A stretch of DNA of 17,176 bases, taken from the NCBI GenBank assembly GCA_003511945.1, contig DOJA01000252.1, positions 1 to 17,176 of the forward strand. The letters are read 5' to 3'. The notes under the pieces are model-generated. The model searched no databases and was not told where the DNA came from. It worked only from the letters and a program-made list of their open reading frames with translations. Of this stretch, positions 1 through 7,863 are shown piece after piece. Every line of letters begins with the position of its first letter. The stretch's first letter is position 1. Source of the DNA: Phycisphaerales bacterium (GTDB taxonomy: Bacteria; Planctomycetota; Phycisphaerae; Phycisphaerales; UBA1924). The translations under genes and the position numbers were made by a program.

Positions 1-64
1 GGGGGCCGGGGGGGCGAAGGCGGCGGGGGAACTCGCTTCCTACCTCGATCAGCTGGAGCCCTGA
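1..64 (+). CDS. C-terminal end of an unidentified upstream gene (partial)
   Basis: The frame that ends in TGA at 62-64 is open to the left edge and reads GAGGAKAAGELASYLDQLEP. It stops 2 bp before the recX start, which suggests co-transcription with recX. In many bacteria recX directly follows recA, so a RecA C-terminal tail is possible, but these 20 residues are a variable-looking Gly/Ala-rich tail and do not allow identification. Confidence 0.4.
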   Translation, partial: GAGGAKAAGELASYLDQLEP

Positions 65-66
65 CC

Positions 67-627
67 GTGGCGGACGAGAAGCCCAGCCCGTTCGAGCGCG
101 CCAAGGAGGCGGCGGTCCGCCTGCTGCGCGTCCGCTCGCGATCGCGGTCGGAACTCATCGCAGCACTGGAGCGCAAGGGCTTCGACGGGGCGGTAGCCGC
201 CCGCGTCGCCGACGAGCTGGCGCGCCTGGGGTACATGAACGAGCGCCTCCTCGCGGACGAGACCGCCCGGGGCGTCACCCGGCGCGGCCCCGCGGGGCGA
301 GCGCTGCTCGAACACAAAATGGAGTCCCGGCGCGTCGAACCGGGGGCGGCGGAACGAGCGATCGACCACACGCTCGCGGGGCGCGATCCGGTGGACGACG
401 CGACGACATTCATCCGCCAGCGCCTGGCGGGCGCCGCCCACGACGCCCCCCACGACGCCCCCCACGACACCTCCCACAACGCCTCCAGTGATCCCCGCGG
501 CGTCGCCCGCCGCCTGCTGGCGGCCCTGGCCCGGCGCGGGTTCGACGAGGAGGTGTCCCTCGAAGCCCTCCGCCGCGTGATGCCCGACGCGCTGGACGAG
601 GACCGCGGGCCCGGCGACGGAGCGTGA
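67..627 (+). CDS. recX: RecX family regulatory protein
   Basis: RecX proteins bind RecA and modulate, usually inhibit, its filaments on single-stranded DNA in the cytoplasm. The 186-aa product shows the family pattern: a first helical repeat with LLRVRSRSRSELIAALERKGF (about residues 19-39) followed by an 'ELARLGYMNERLLADE' segment. A second repeat starts at 'GRALLEHKMESRRVEP', and a third ends in 'RRLLAALARRGFDEEV'. The start is GTG at 67, with GGAG at 55-58 eight bases upstream and the preceding gene's stop two bases away. The length is normal for the family, but the segment between repeats two and three (residues about 125-140) is an expanded HDAP repeat that RecX proteins do not normally carry. 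The lipoprotein gene follows 4 bp after the stop. The family call is firm; the link to an upstream recA is inference. Confidence 0.88.
   Translation: MADEKPSPFERAKEAAVRLLRVRSRSRSELIAALERKGFDGAVAARVADELARLGYMNERLLADETARGVTRRGPAGRALLEHKMESRRVEPGAAERAIDHTLAGRDPVDDATTFIRQRLAGAAHDAPHDAPHDTSHNASSDPRGVARRLLAALARRGFDEEVSLEALRRVMPDALDEDRGPGDGA
439..486 (+). repeat. In-frame 12-bp tandem repeat inside recX
   Basis: Four successive 12-bp units starting CACGACGCCCCC encode H-D-A-P, H-D-A-P, H-D-T-S and H-N-A-S at residues 125-140 of RecX. The first two units are identical and the last two have drifted. The insert lies in the linker before the last RecX helical repeat, so it probably lengthens a flexible His/Asp-rich loop without breaking the fold. 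Confidence 0.85.
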
Positions 628-631
628 TAGG

Positions 632-1183
632 ATGCTGCGCATGACACGGACCGCGATGCTGGTGCTCGCCTCACTCGCGCTCGGCGGGTGCGCGACGATC
701 GACAACGACCGCACCACCGCGGGCGGGCAGGCGCTGACGGCGCTGACCAACTCCGGCTCGGAGCCGTTCACCCCCGCAGCTGGTCCGTCGGTCACTTCGA
801 TGAGCCGCGACGGGTGGGACGAGGTCACGGTCCTCGTCGCGTCCGACACCACGCAGCACCACCCGCACCTGACGAACGGCGGCCCCGCGTACGCCGCGGC
901 CTTGCCGCGCCAACGGGGCGAGTACCCGGACGCCATGAGCGCGCTGGACCTGGGGAGTGAGACGCGCGCCCAGGTCCACGAGGCGTTCGCGGCGCCGTTC
1001 CACGGGGCGTGGGATGTCGTCATGGCCATCCCGCGGCTGATCATGGGCGGCAACACGGCCCGGACCAGCCCGACGCTGTGGTACGAGCGTGGGCCTCTCG
1101 GCCCCGATGACCTGGCCCCGGCCCTCGAGCCCCAGACGCTGCCCGTCGACGACGCGGAGCGCCCGGAGGGCGCGCCCCGGTGA
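632..1183 (+). CDS. Small predicted lipoprotein of unknown function
   Basis: The 183-aa product starts with a short basic region (MLRMTRTAM), a hydrophobic stretch and the lipobox LGGC, with Cys at residue 20, so it should be exported and lipid-anchored at the cell envelope. The mature part is hydrophilic and Pro/Ala/Asp-rich, with no domain I recognise; a 'HGAWDVVMAIPRLIMGG' segment near residue 130 is the most ordered-looking part. Two starts are possible: ATG at 632, with GGAG nine bases upstream, and ATG at 641, with AGGA eight bases upstream. Both keep the signal peptide. The stop overlaps the rhodanese start (GTGA, 1180-1183), so the two genes are probably translated together. The lipoprotein call rests on the signal sequence only; no function is claimed. 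Confidence 0.75.
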   Translation: MLRMTRTAMLVLASLALGGCATIDNDRTTAGGQALTALTNSGSEPFTPAAGPSVTSMSRDGWDEVTVLVASDTTQHHPHLTNGGPAYAAALPRQRGEYPDAMSALDLGSETRAQVHEAFAAPFHGAWDVVMAIPRLIMGGNTARTSPTLWYERGPLGPDDLAPALEPQTLPVDDAERPEGAPR

Positions 1184-1578
1184 CCCAGCACCCCCACACG
1201 AGCCCCCCAGGCATCCCGCGCGACGCCCTCGAGCAGGTGAACGACCCGGAGTGGGAGATCGCGCCGTGGACCACCCAGCGCCTGCTCCGCGACGAGCCGG
1301 GGAAGTGGGCGCTGATCGACTGCCGGCGCGCCGAAGAACTCGCGCTGGCGCGGGTCGACGGGGCGCCCATGTTCACGCTCGCCGACATGCCCGCGCAGTT
1401 CCCGGAGATCCAGAAGTTCGCCGGGGAGCGAAGGGTGGTCGTGATGTGCCACTCCGGGCGCCGATCGCTCAAGGCCGCGATGCTGCTGCGCGAGGCCGGG
1501 TTCGACGGCGCCCTCTCCATGTGCGGCGGGATCCAGCGCTGGTCGGAAGAGGTCGACCCGCGCGTGCCCCAGTACTGA
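1180..1578 (+). CDS. Single-domain rhodanese-like protein
   Basis: Rhodanese domains carry a persulfide on an active-site cysteine and transfer sulfur to thiol acceptors. This 132-aa protein has the family landmarks: 'ALIDCRRAEELA' around residues 44-55 (the usual 'lIDvRepeE' box), then 'VVVMCHSGRRS' with the catalytic-type loop C90-H-S-G-R-R95 (CxxGxR), and a C-terminal 'GFDGALSMCGGIQRWSEEVDP' matching the 'GF..v..l.GGi..W' box. There is no signal peptide, so it is likely cytoplasmic. The start is GTG at 1180, overlapping the lipoprotein stop by four bases. The family is clear; the physiological acceptor and any partnership with the lipoprotein are unknown. Confidence 0.9.
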   Translation: MTQHPHTSPPGIPRDALEQVNDPEWEIAPWTTQRLLRDEPGKWALIDCRRAEELALARVDGAPMFTLADMPAQFPEIQKFAGERRVVVMCHSGRRSLKAAMLLREAGFDGALSMCGGIQRWSEEVDPRVPQY

Positions 1579-1595
1579 CCCGATCGCCTCCCCGA

Positions 1596-4500
1596 TCAGG
1601 GCGTGGTCCGCGGGACCTCGACGAGCATCAGCACCTTGGGCCGGTCGGTGGGCCTGCGGACATTGGAGCGGTCAAAGACCGCAAGCCAGCGGGAACGGTA
1701 GACCGGCCCGAAGCGGAAGCGCTCGTCGTCCATGAGGTCAAGGCGCTTGTCGGGCGAGGCGCCGGTCGGCATGACGATCTGCTCGATCTGCTGCGGGTCG
1801 TACGCTCGGATCTCGAACCACGCGAGGAAGACATCGCTGCGGGTCGTGACGATGTTGCTGACGGCACGGTAGATGGCGAGGCGTTCTTCGGGGTCGTTCT
1901 TGGGGTTGAAGCCCTCGCTGGGGTTGGTGGAGAGTTCCAGCGGCTCGCCGTCGAGGCCGTTGGCGGTGACGCCCGCCTGCAGGAACCCGAACGCGCCGGG
2001 GACCGGGTTCCCGGGCTTGGCGGGATCCCACGCGTCGAGGACGGCCAGCTCGGCCGGGGTGACGAACCCCTCGGGGACGGGCGCGTCCATGTCCGTGTTC
2101 TGTGCGCGCAGGCCCACGAGCCCGGTGAGGGTGGCGGGGAACTCCCCGTCGCCGTCGACGCCCGCGGAGGCGGGGGCGGAGCGGTAGCGCCGGATCAGGT
2201 CGACCCGGAGCGTGGAGGGATCGAGCGAACTGCCCGCACCGGCGGTGATCTGGAACTCGGGCGCGACGAAGGGCAGGCGCCGGAGGACTTCTTCGGGCGC
2301 CGTGTTCAGGTTGATGCGCCCCTGCGCGAGGAAGGCGGGGAGGTCCAGGGCCTCGAAGCAGTCGGGCACGCGCAGGGCGAGGGGGATGGCCATCGAATCG
2401 GGCAGGGGGTTGATTGGCGCCATGTTGACGCCGTTGAGGATGAAGCGGGAGGGGTCGAGGACGCCGAGGTAGGGGTTGGCGTCTCCGCTGGTGGGCGAAG
2501 CGAAGTTGTACTTGACGGACTGGCCGAGCTTCTCGCTGACGGTGGACCAGACCTGGAGCTGCTGCTGCCCACCCTCGACCCACCGGCTGGAGTCGGCGCA
2601 GGTGTGGGCGTAGCAGGAGACCATGAGGAGTTCCGAGGCGGCGTTGAGGCGCGGGTGCTGCCCCTCTTCGCTGGGGATGTAGAGCTGGAAGGGATGGAAG
2701 TCGTCCGCGGCCCAGTTGGAGTTGGCGGGCTTCGTGGAGTCGCTGAGGTTCCACACGGTGGCGGGATCGAGCCCGACCATGTCGGTGAAGATTTCTTCGG
2801 GAGCGGTCTGCTTTGACCCGATGACCGTCCCATCAAAGGTCGCGTTCGGCTCCATCCACGCCTGGCCGCCGACGCGGTTGGTCACGGTGTTCTTGTTCGG
2901 GACTTCGATGACCCAGGCGGGGAATCCGGACTCCCCGGCGCCGGGATTGACAATGCTCGTACCCGACTTGCCGCCGCGGGTGAGGGACGAAACGAGCACC
3001 AGGCGCCCTCGGATTTCGTCCGGGACAGGTTCACCGAGCATGAAGCGGGGGTCGGCGGGGTTGTTGACGAGATATCCCAGCGCAACGAAGTACGCCCCGT
3101 TGAAATCGCCCTGGTTGACCGTCTGGCCCGCGTCCCAGCTGAACTGGGTGCCCGTGAATCCGGCGTTGATGCCGTTGGTGTGCTCGAGGGTGAGCGGGAA
3201 ACTGGCGCCGGAGCCGGGGGTGATGCGGTCGAGCACGACCCGCTCGGTGGTCGCGACGCTCCCGTCGCTGTTCAGGTTGGTTGGCACATCGCGCAGGAGG
3301 ACCACCTGCGAACCGGAGGGGAACTTCTCGAACGGGATGGCGTCCATGCCCATCGGGCCTGACACGAGTTCAAGTTCGAGGTCGTCGATGATGTTCGGCA
3401 TGAGATTCTTGAGCTCCGGGAAGGCGTCGACCGCCCAGCCGGAGCCCCCGGAGAGGTTGGACCCCCAGTAGAGGCCGCGCAGCTCGCCCGGAGGGATGGT
3501 GACGACGACCCCGTCCTTGAGCTTGAAGATCATGGCGTCGCCGAGATTGGAGAGGTCGGCGTCGGGCTTGACAAGGGCGAAGCGCCAGGTGTCGTCGATG
3601 GCGACATTCCCGCCGAAGGGATTCCCCAGCTCGATAACGACGGCGGACCCTGCGCCGTCGCCCTGCTGCACGGTCCCGTCGGTCGAGGGCGCGCCGGCGC
3701 CGTCAAAGGGCTCGTTGCTGTAGAACGCGACGGCGACGACCTCGGTGATGAACGGCTGGCGCTCGAGCCCGGCGATGAGCATGGGCTCGTTCATCGACGC
3801 GACGGACAGTTTCCGCAGCGTGTTGACCTGGCCGTGGGCGAACGAGACGCCCAGTTCGAAGATGGAGTTCGTCAGTCCAGTGTCACTGATCCGTTCGTCC
3901 GGTGTACGGTCGCTGTCGTTGTACAGCCGGATGAGCGTCGGCACATTCGCGGGGTCGACCGCGTCGCGGATGTTCGCGGTCATCATCGCCGCCGTGACGA
4001 CGGCGAAGTCCGGGCCGTCGTCGAGCTTGTCGGTCGTGAGTCTCGTGAACGACAGGTTCCGGGCTGGCCCGTCCGAGCCGCCGCCGTAGTGGGCGTCGAC
4101 GCTCAGGTTCGCGTACCCCACCCCCGAGCCCAGGTCGGCGAGCTCGCGGTGCAGCGGGCGGTCGCCCGCGAGGGGGGCCAAGGCCCAGACGAGCGACTCG
4201 AAGGTGCGCTGGACCTGTGCGGAGTCCGCGTTCCCGAAGGCCGGGCCGGCGTCCGCCTCGTTCATGGCCCGCCCGGTGAGCAGCACCTTCTGGCGGGGAG
4301 GGGCGGCGAGAAACCGCGTGTCCTCGAGGTTCGGGTCGCGCTGGAGCACCGGGACCGGGCTGAACGAGCCCGCGCCGCTCACGGTCGTGAGCATGTGGCG
4401 CGGGTCGTTCCGGATCTGTCGGAGGGAGGGGAGCGTCCGGTCCGGGTCGGGGTCGAATCTCCGTGCGTCGACGGGCTGCTCGCGCGAACGGAGCGGCCCC

Positions 4501-6014
4501 CAGTCTCCGGTGGAGTTGTCCGGGGCGGGGAGCAGCGGGCTGCCCTCGGGGCCGTCGAAGCGGTTCTCGACGGTCGAGACGAGCTGCGCCTCGTTGGTCG
4601 CCCAGAAGGCGTAGAGGTCGACAAGGTCACGATCGGGCACCGGGGGGAAGCGGGTGGCGACGGGCTCCGTGGGGCTCCCGCCGAAGAAGGTCCAGTAGGC
4701 CTCGCGCTGCAGTCGTTCGAGGTCCCACGCGATCGCCGCCTGCGGCGGCTGCAGCACCCCGGAGTACCGGCCCCACGACGGGCGCTCGATCGCGAGCGTC
4801 CGGGCGTCGTTCATGACCTGGCCGAAACCCAAGGCCTCGAGGTGCACCTTGAAGGCCTCGGGCACGCCCCGCGTGTCGATCATGCGGTTGGGCTGTCCGG
4901 ACTCGGACCAGTTGGCGAAGGAGCGCTCGAGCAGGCCGCGGAGGTCGACATCGGCGGGCGTGCGCCCGTCGGGGAAGGTGGCGGCGACGCCCGACCGCCC
5001 TCCATCGATGCTCGAGTTGACATTGATCATCGCCGAGAGGTCGATGATCCGGGCGGCGACGACCCACTGGAGCCCCAGGAGGTTGCCGAGCGAGTCGAGC
5101 TGGGTCCAGCGGGCGTCGGGGCGGAGGTCGCCGTCGAGGTCGACGAACTGGCGCTCGTCGCGCGCGGTGAGAGGGTCGATCTCGCCCGCGGGGATCGAGC
5201 CGGTCTCGGCGGGGTTCGTCACGCGGGACATGGTGTTGATGGGGTTGTCAAAGACATCCTGATTGAGCCCCTGCTCCGGACCGAGTTGCCCGCTGGAATC
5301 GACCTGGGACCAGTCCAGGAGGTTGATGCCCGGGTTGGCGACCGAGCGTCCACCCCCGATGGACTGGGGGTTGAGGAACCACTGGCCGAGGTCGACGAAG
5401 CGCCCGTCGCCCCGGACCCAGCGTTCGAGTTCCGAGTCCCATCGCCAGGCGGACCGGAGGTTGGTGAGCTGGCGCCTCTGGCGCGTGTTCTGGGGGTCGG
5501 CGAAGAGCCCGGAAGGGAGCCACACCGGCTCGGTTGAGGCGAGCCAGGCGTCGTCGGGCGGGGGCGCCTCGAAGATCGAGACGCCCGAGTAGTTCATGAG
5601 GCCGCGGGTCGCTTCCTGGCTCGGCGTCTGGCCCGGATTCCTGCGGTTGAAGGTGCGCAGGTCGGTGGTGGGCGCGTCGAAGGCCTCGCCGTCCTCGAAC
5701 TGCACGGGCCAGATCCGGGCGCCCCCGGCTGTCTGCTCCGGGACCGAGGAGGAGACGATCGAGTTGTTGGCGAGGTCCGCGGCGAGGATCGCCTGGATCT
5801 CCGCGGTGACCGCGTTGACCTGCTGCTGGAAGTTCTCGCGCGTGGCGGCGGCCCTGGCGCTCGAACGGTCGATGCGGACGATGGTGACATACGACACCGC
5901 GGCGAGGGCGATGACGCCCAGCACCCCGATCGCCAGCAGGATCACCACGCCCCGGCGCCGGGTGGCGAGGGGCTCGGACGCACGCGTCATCAGCCAACGG
6001 ACGAATCGGACCAT
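1596..6014 (-). CDS. gspK: Giant GspK-like minor pseudopilin (1472 aa)
   Basis: GspK is the minor pseudopilin that caps the type II secretion pseudopilus, working with GspI and GspJ. Here a basic N-terminus (residues 1-21) is followed by G22 and one hydrophobic helix (about 22-46). As in known GspK proteins, the helix lacks the Glu at position 5 found in other prepilins. Near the C-terminus, 'INLNTAPEEVLRRLP' starts at about residue 1234; this is the recurrent GspK motif. Family members are usually about 300-350 aa, so roughly 1100 residues lie between helix and motif. That central part has an Asp-rich loop (D292, D294, D296, D300) resembling a calcium site, but no domain I can name. The start is chosen at ATG 6014 because GAAGGAG (6022-6028) lies 7 bases upstream; an ATG at 6032 would leave the SD inside the gene. 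It is the last gene of the cluster, 28 bp after the GspJ-like gene. The GspK link is well supported but not proven. Confidence 0.72.
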   Translation of the reverse strand: MVRFVRWLMTRASEPLATRRRGVVILLAIGVLGVIALAAVSYVTIVRIDRSSARAAATRENFQQQVNAVTAEIQAILAADLANNSIVSSSVPEQTAGGARIWPVQFEDGEAFDAPTTDLRTFNRRNPGQTPSQEATRGLMNYSGVSIFEAPPPDDAWLASTEPVWLPSGLFADPQNTRQRRQLTNLRSAWRWDSELERWVRGDGRFVDLGQWFLNPQSIGGGRSVANPGINLLDWSQVDSSGQLGPEQGLNQDVFDNPINTMSRVTNPAETGSIPAGEIDPLTARDERQFVDLDGDLRPDARWTQLDSLGNLLGLQWVVAARIIDLSAMINVNSSIDGGRSGVAATFPDGRTPADVDLRGLLERSFANWSESGQPNRMIDTRGVPEAFKVHLEALGFGQVMNDARTLAIERPSWGRYSGVLQPPQAAIAWDLERLQREAYWTFFGGSPTEPVATRFPPVPDRDLVDLYAFWATNEAQLVSTVENRFDGPEGSPLLPAPDNSTGDWGPLRSREQPVDARRFDPDPDRTLPSLRQIRNDPRHMLTTVSGAGSFSPVPVLQRDPNLEDTRFLAAPPRQKVLLTGRAMNEADAGPAFGNADSAQVQRTFESLVWALAPLAGDRPLHRELADLGSGVGYANLSVDAHYGGGSDGPARNLSFTRLTTDKLDDGPDFAVVTAAMMTANIRDAVDPANVPTLIRLYNDSDRTPDERISDTGLTNSIFELGVSFAHGQVNTLRKLSVASMNEPMLIAGLERQPFITEVVAVAFYSNEPFDGAGAPSTDGTVQQGDGAGSAVVIELGNPFGGNVAIDDTWRFALVKPDADLSNLGDAMIFKLKDGVVVTIPPGELRGLYWGSNLSGGSGWAVDAFPELKNLMPNIIDDLELELVSGPMGMDAIPFEKFPSGSQVVLLRDVPTNLNSDGSVATTERVVLDRITPGSGASFPLTLEHTNGINAGFTGTQFSWDAGQTVNQGDFNGAYFVALGYLVNNPADPRFMLGEPVPDEIRGRLVLVSSLTRGGKSGTSIVNPGAGESGFPAWVIEVPNKNTVTNRVGGQAWMEPNATFDGTVIGSKQTAPEEIFTDMVGLDPATVWNLSDSTKPANSNWAADDFHPFQLYIPSEEGQHPRLNAASELLMVSCYAHTCADSSRWVEGGQQQLQVWSTVSEKLGQSVKYNFASPTSGDANPYLGVLDPSRFILNGVNMAPINPLPDSMAIPLALRVPDCFEALDLPAFLAQGRINLNTAPEEVLRRLPFVAPEFQITAGAGSSLDPSTLRVDLIRRYRSAPASAGVDGDGEFPATLTGLVGLRAQNTDMDAPVPEGFVTPAELAVLDAWDPAKPGNPVPGAFGFLQAGVTANGLDGEPLELSTNPSEGFNPKNDPEERLAIYRAVSNIVTTRSDVFLAWFEIRAYDPQQIEQIVMPTGASPDKRLDLMDDERFRFGPVYRSRWLAVFDRSNVRRPTDRPKVLMLVEVPRTTP

Positions 6015-6021
6015 TGGACGA

Positions 6022-6028
6022 CTCCTTC
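6022..6028 (-). promoter_or_regulatory. Ribosome binding site that fixes the start of the giant GspK-like gene
   Basis: On the minus strand GAAGGAG is followed by a 7-base spacer and ATG at 6014. It is the strongest Shine-Dalgarno sequence in the cluster and decides against the longer open frame beginning at 6071, which would overlap the preceding gene. Confidence 0.8.
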
Positions 6029-6042
6029 GCATGGGGGGGCGC

Positions 6043-7860
6043 TTACGGCGCGAGGTCCACGCGGAACACATACTCGAAGGTCTTGCCGGCGGGGATGCGG
6101 TTCTGCGAATCGTGCAGTGTGACCCGGATGCGGATCATCTTGGGCTTGGGGAAGGGGCCGTCGTAGCCGGTGCTCCCGTTGGGGACACGGAACGGAAAGA
6201 TCGCGTAAGACTCGGCGACTTCCCAATTCGTCCCGTTGCTGTCCACACCAGACGCGCGGGCCGGATTATTGACGAGCGCGAGTTCTCCGGTGCCCACCAG
6301 CGCGTACACGGGCAAGTTGAATCCCGCCAAAGCCGGCCCCGTGAGAACCTGGACTCGGCGGCTCGGCGCGATCTCCGGCGCGATAAAAGGATCGGTGCGG
6401 GGGTAGTACGCGTTGCGACCAGCGTCACTGAGGTCGTCGTTCGGTCCCGGGCCGTTGCGGAACAAGTTGATGTCGAACCAGATGATGTCGCCGCGCCGGT
6501 AGGTGAAACCGGGGTCGGACCCGTCGGCGCTGGCAGGCCTGACGAAGGGCTGGTCACGGAGCCAGGTGGAGCCGTCCGACCAGGCGACCTCGAAGTTGCT
6601 GCAGCGGGCGCCCAGCACGGCGTGCAGGTCCATGAGCGCCAACTGGGGATCGTCGCGGCCGGAGAGGTCGGCGGAGGGCTCGTCCGCGTCGAGCACATCG
6701 CGCCGATCGACGAGCGGCGGGTCTGCCTCCGCAAGGTAGCGCGTGAACATGCCTCCGATCGAGCGGTGGAGTCCTGCCATCATGGCTTCACGGATGACAT
6801 CCGGGTTCGTGCTCGATTGCTGCCCGTTCCAAAGGAGCGCATCGATTTCCTCCTTCGAGTTCAGGAGCCCTGAATCGAAGGCGGTTTCATCGGGATTGAC
6901 TCGCTGAGTATCCGAATCTCTGACCCCTTCCCCCTCCAACCACAAGCGCGCGCGCTCGGGGGACTGCGCGCAGATGTCCACCCGTCCCCACGCCAGCGCC
7001 CGCGGATCGGGCAGCGCCGCGGAGCGCGGCCAGGCGTCGGCGTCTTCGTTGTCCGTCAGCGTGCCCGGGAACGGCGGACTCGCCGTCCAGCGGCTGCGGT
7101 TCTCGTTCTCGCGCACGAAGGGCGCGTAGGTCAGCGAGGGGTCGATCTGGGAGGTCACGCCGTTCACCGTCGATCCCGCCACCAGCCCGCCCGACAGAAG
7201 CAGCGGCTGGCGGAGCAGCAGCCACTGCGCGCCGAACTGGTTGCGCCCGGTCACGGTGAAGTCCGAGGAGTTGTTGAAGCGGTTGGTCTCGCCCGGGGCC
7301 TGGCCGAAGTCGCCGTCGGGGATCCAGCGCCGGCGCGGGACATTGCTGTCGCTGGGCGGGTTCTCGGGATCGAAGTCGCGGTCGGGCGAGGGGCGCAGCC
7401 CGTGGCCGTAGTAGATGCGCGCGACCTGCGCCCGCACCGGCTGAGCGACGGGGTTCGACGGCAGCTGCGCGGAGGTGAACTCCCCGAAGCCGAAAAACAT
7501 GATCTCGTCGAGCCGGCGCCACACGGCGCGGGACTTGGGGTCGGCGGCCACGCGCCCGGCGCGGAGGTCGGCGTCGCGGTCCTCGGGGTGGAGGTAGACC
7601 CGCTGGCGCCGGTTGCGGATGGCGACGAAGGCCTCTTCCTGACGCAGGCGGTTGAGGGCCTCGAAGTCCGTGCGCAACTGCGCCTGGATGGCGCGCCCCA
7701 TCTGGTCGACCTCGGCCAGCCCAGAACCCGCGCCGGTGAAGGCGGTCACGCTCTGGAAGAGCTGGCCCACGCCCACCGTGAGCAGCGCAACGGCGGCGAC
7801 CGCAACGATCATCTCAACCAGCGAGAAGGCGCGGACCCGTGATGGGATCGGGGCGTTCAT
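6043..7860 (-). CDS. GspJ-like minor pseudopilin (605 aa)
   Basis: The N-terminus MNAPIPSRVRAFSLVEMIVA is a type IV prepilin signal: a short basic leader, predicted cleavage between A11 and F12, Glu at mature position 5 (E16) and a hydrophobic helix to about residue 35. After the helix, 'GRAIQAQLRTDFEALNRL' is like the segment following the helix in GspJ. The gene also occupies the J position, after the GspI-like gene and before the GspK-like gene. At 605 aa it is about three times the length of typical GspJ (about 200 aa). The extra part is hydrophilic, with Pro/Asp/Asn-rich stretches and no recognised domain. ATG 7860 follows the previous stop by only 3 bp, which suggests coupled translation. 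The predicted position -1 is Ala instead of the usual Gly. Prepilin class is near certain; the J assignment rests on position and local similarity. Confidence 0.75.
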   Translation of the reverse strand: MNAPIPSRVRAFSLVEMIVAVAAVALLTVGVGQLFQSVTAFTGAGSGLAEVDQMGRAIQAQLRTDFEALNRLRQEEAFVAIRNRRQRVYLHPEDRDADLRAGRVAADPKSRAVWRRLDEIMFFGFGEFTSAQLPSNPVAQPVRAQVARIYYGHGLRPSPDRDFDPENPPSDSNVPRRRWIPDGDFGQAPGETNRFNNSSDFTVTGRNQFGAQWLLLRQPLLLSGGLVAGSTVNGVTSQIDPSLTYAPFVRENENRSRWTASPPFPGTLTDNEDADAWPRSAALPDPRALAWGRVDICAQSPERARLWLEGEGVRDSDTQRVNPDETAFDSGLLNSKEEIDALLWNGQQSSTNPDVIREAMMAGLHRSIGGMFTRYLAEADPPLVDRRDVLDADEPSADLSGRDDPQLALMDLHAVLGARCSNFEVAWSDGSTWLRDQPFVRPASADGSDPGFTYRRGDIIWFDINLFRNGPGPNDDLSDAGRNAYYPRTDPFIAPEIAPSRRVQVLTGPALAGFNLPVYALVGTGELALVNNPARASGVDSNGTNWEVAESYAIFPFRVPNGSTGYDGPFPKPKMIRIRVTLHDSQNRIPAGKTFEYVFRVDLAP

Positions 7861-7863
7861 GGG

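Noticed and set aside
49..1452. A 467-codon minus-strand frame opposite recX, the lipoprotein and the rhodanese genes
   Set aside because: It contains a GGVV repeat that is only the complement of the recX tandem repeat, and all three plus-strand genes have family or signal features.
1579..1600. Possible bidirectional terminator in the 17-bp gap between the convergent rhodanese and GspK-like genes
   Set aside because: Only a direct CGATC repeat and a weak imperfect palindrome are present, with no T run.
3834..5537. A 567-codon plus-strand frame opposite the giant GspK-like gene, and a similar one at 1089-2816
   Set aside because: Composition is Val/Arg/Gly/Glu-rich as expected for an antisense shadow, and the opposite strand has a strong RBS, a membrane helix and a GspK motif.
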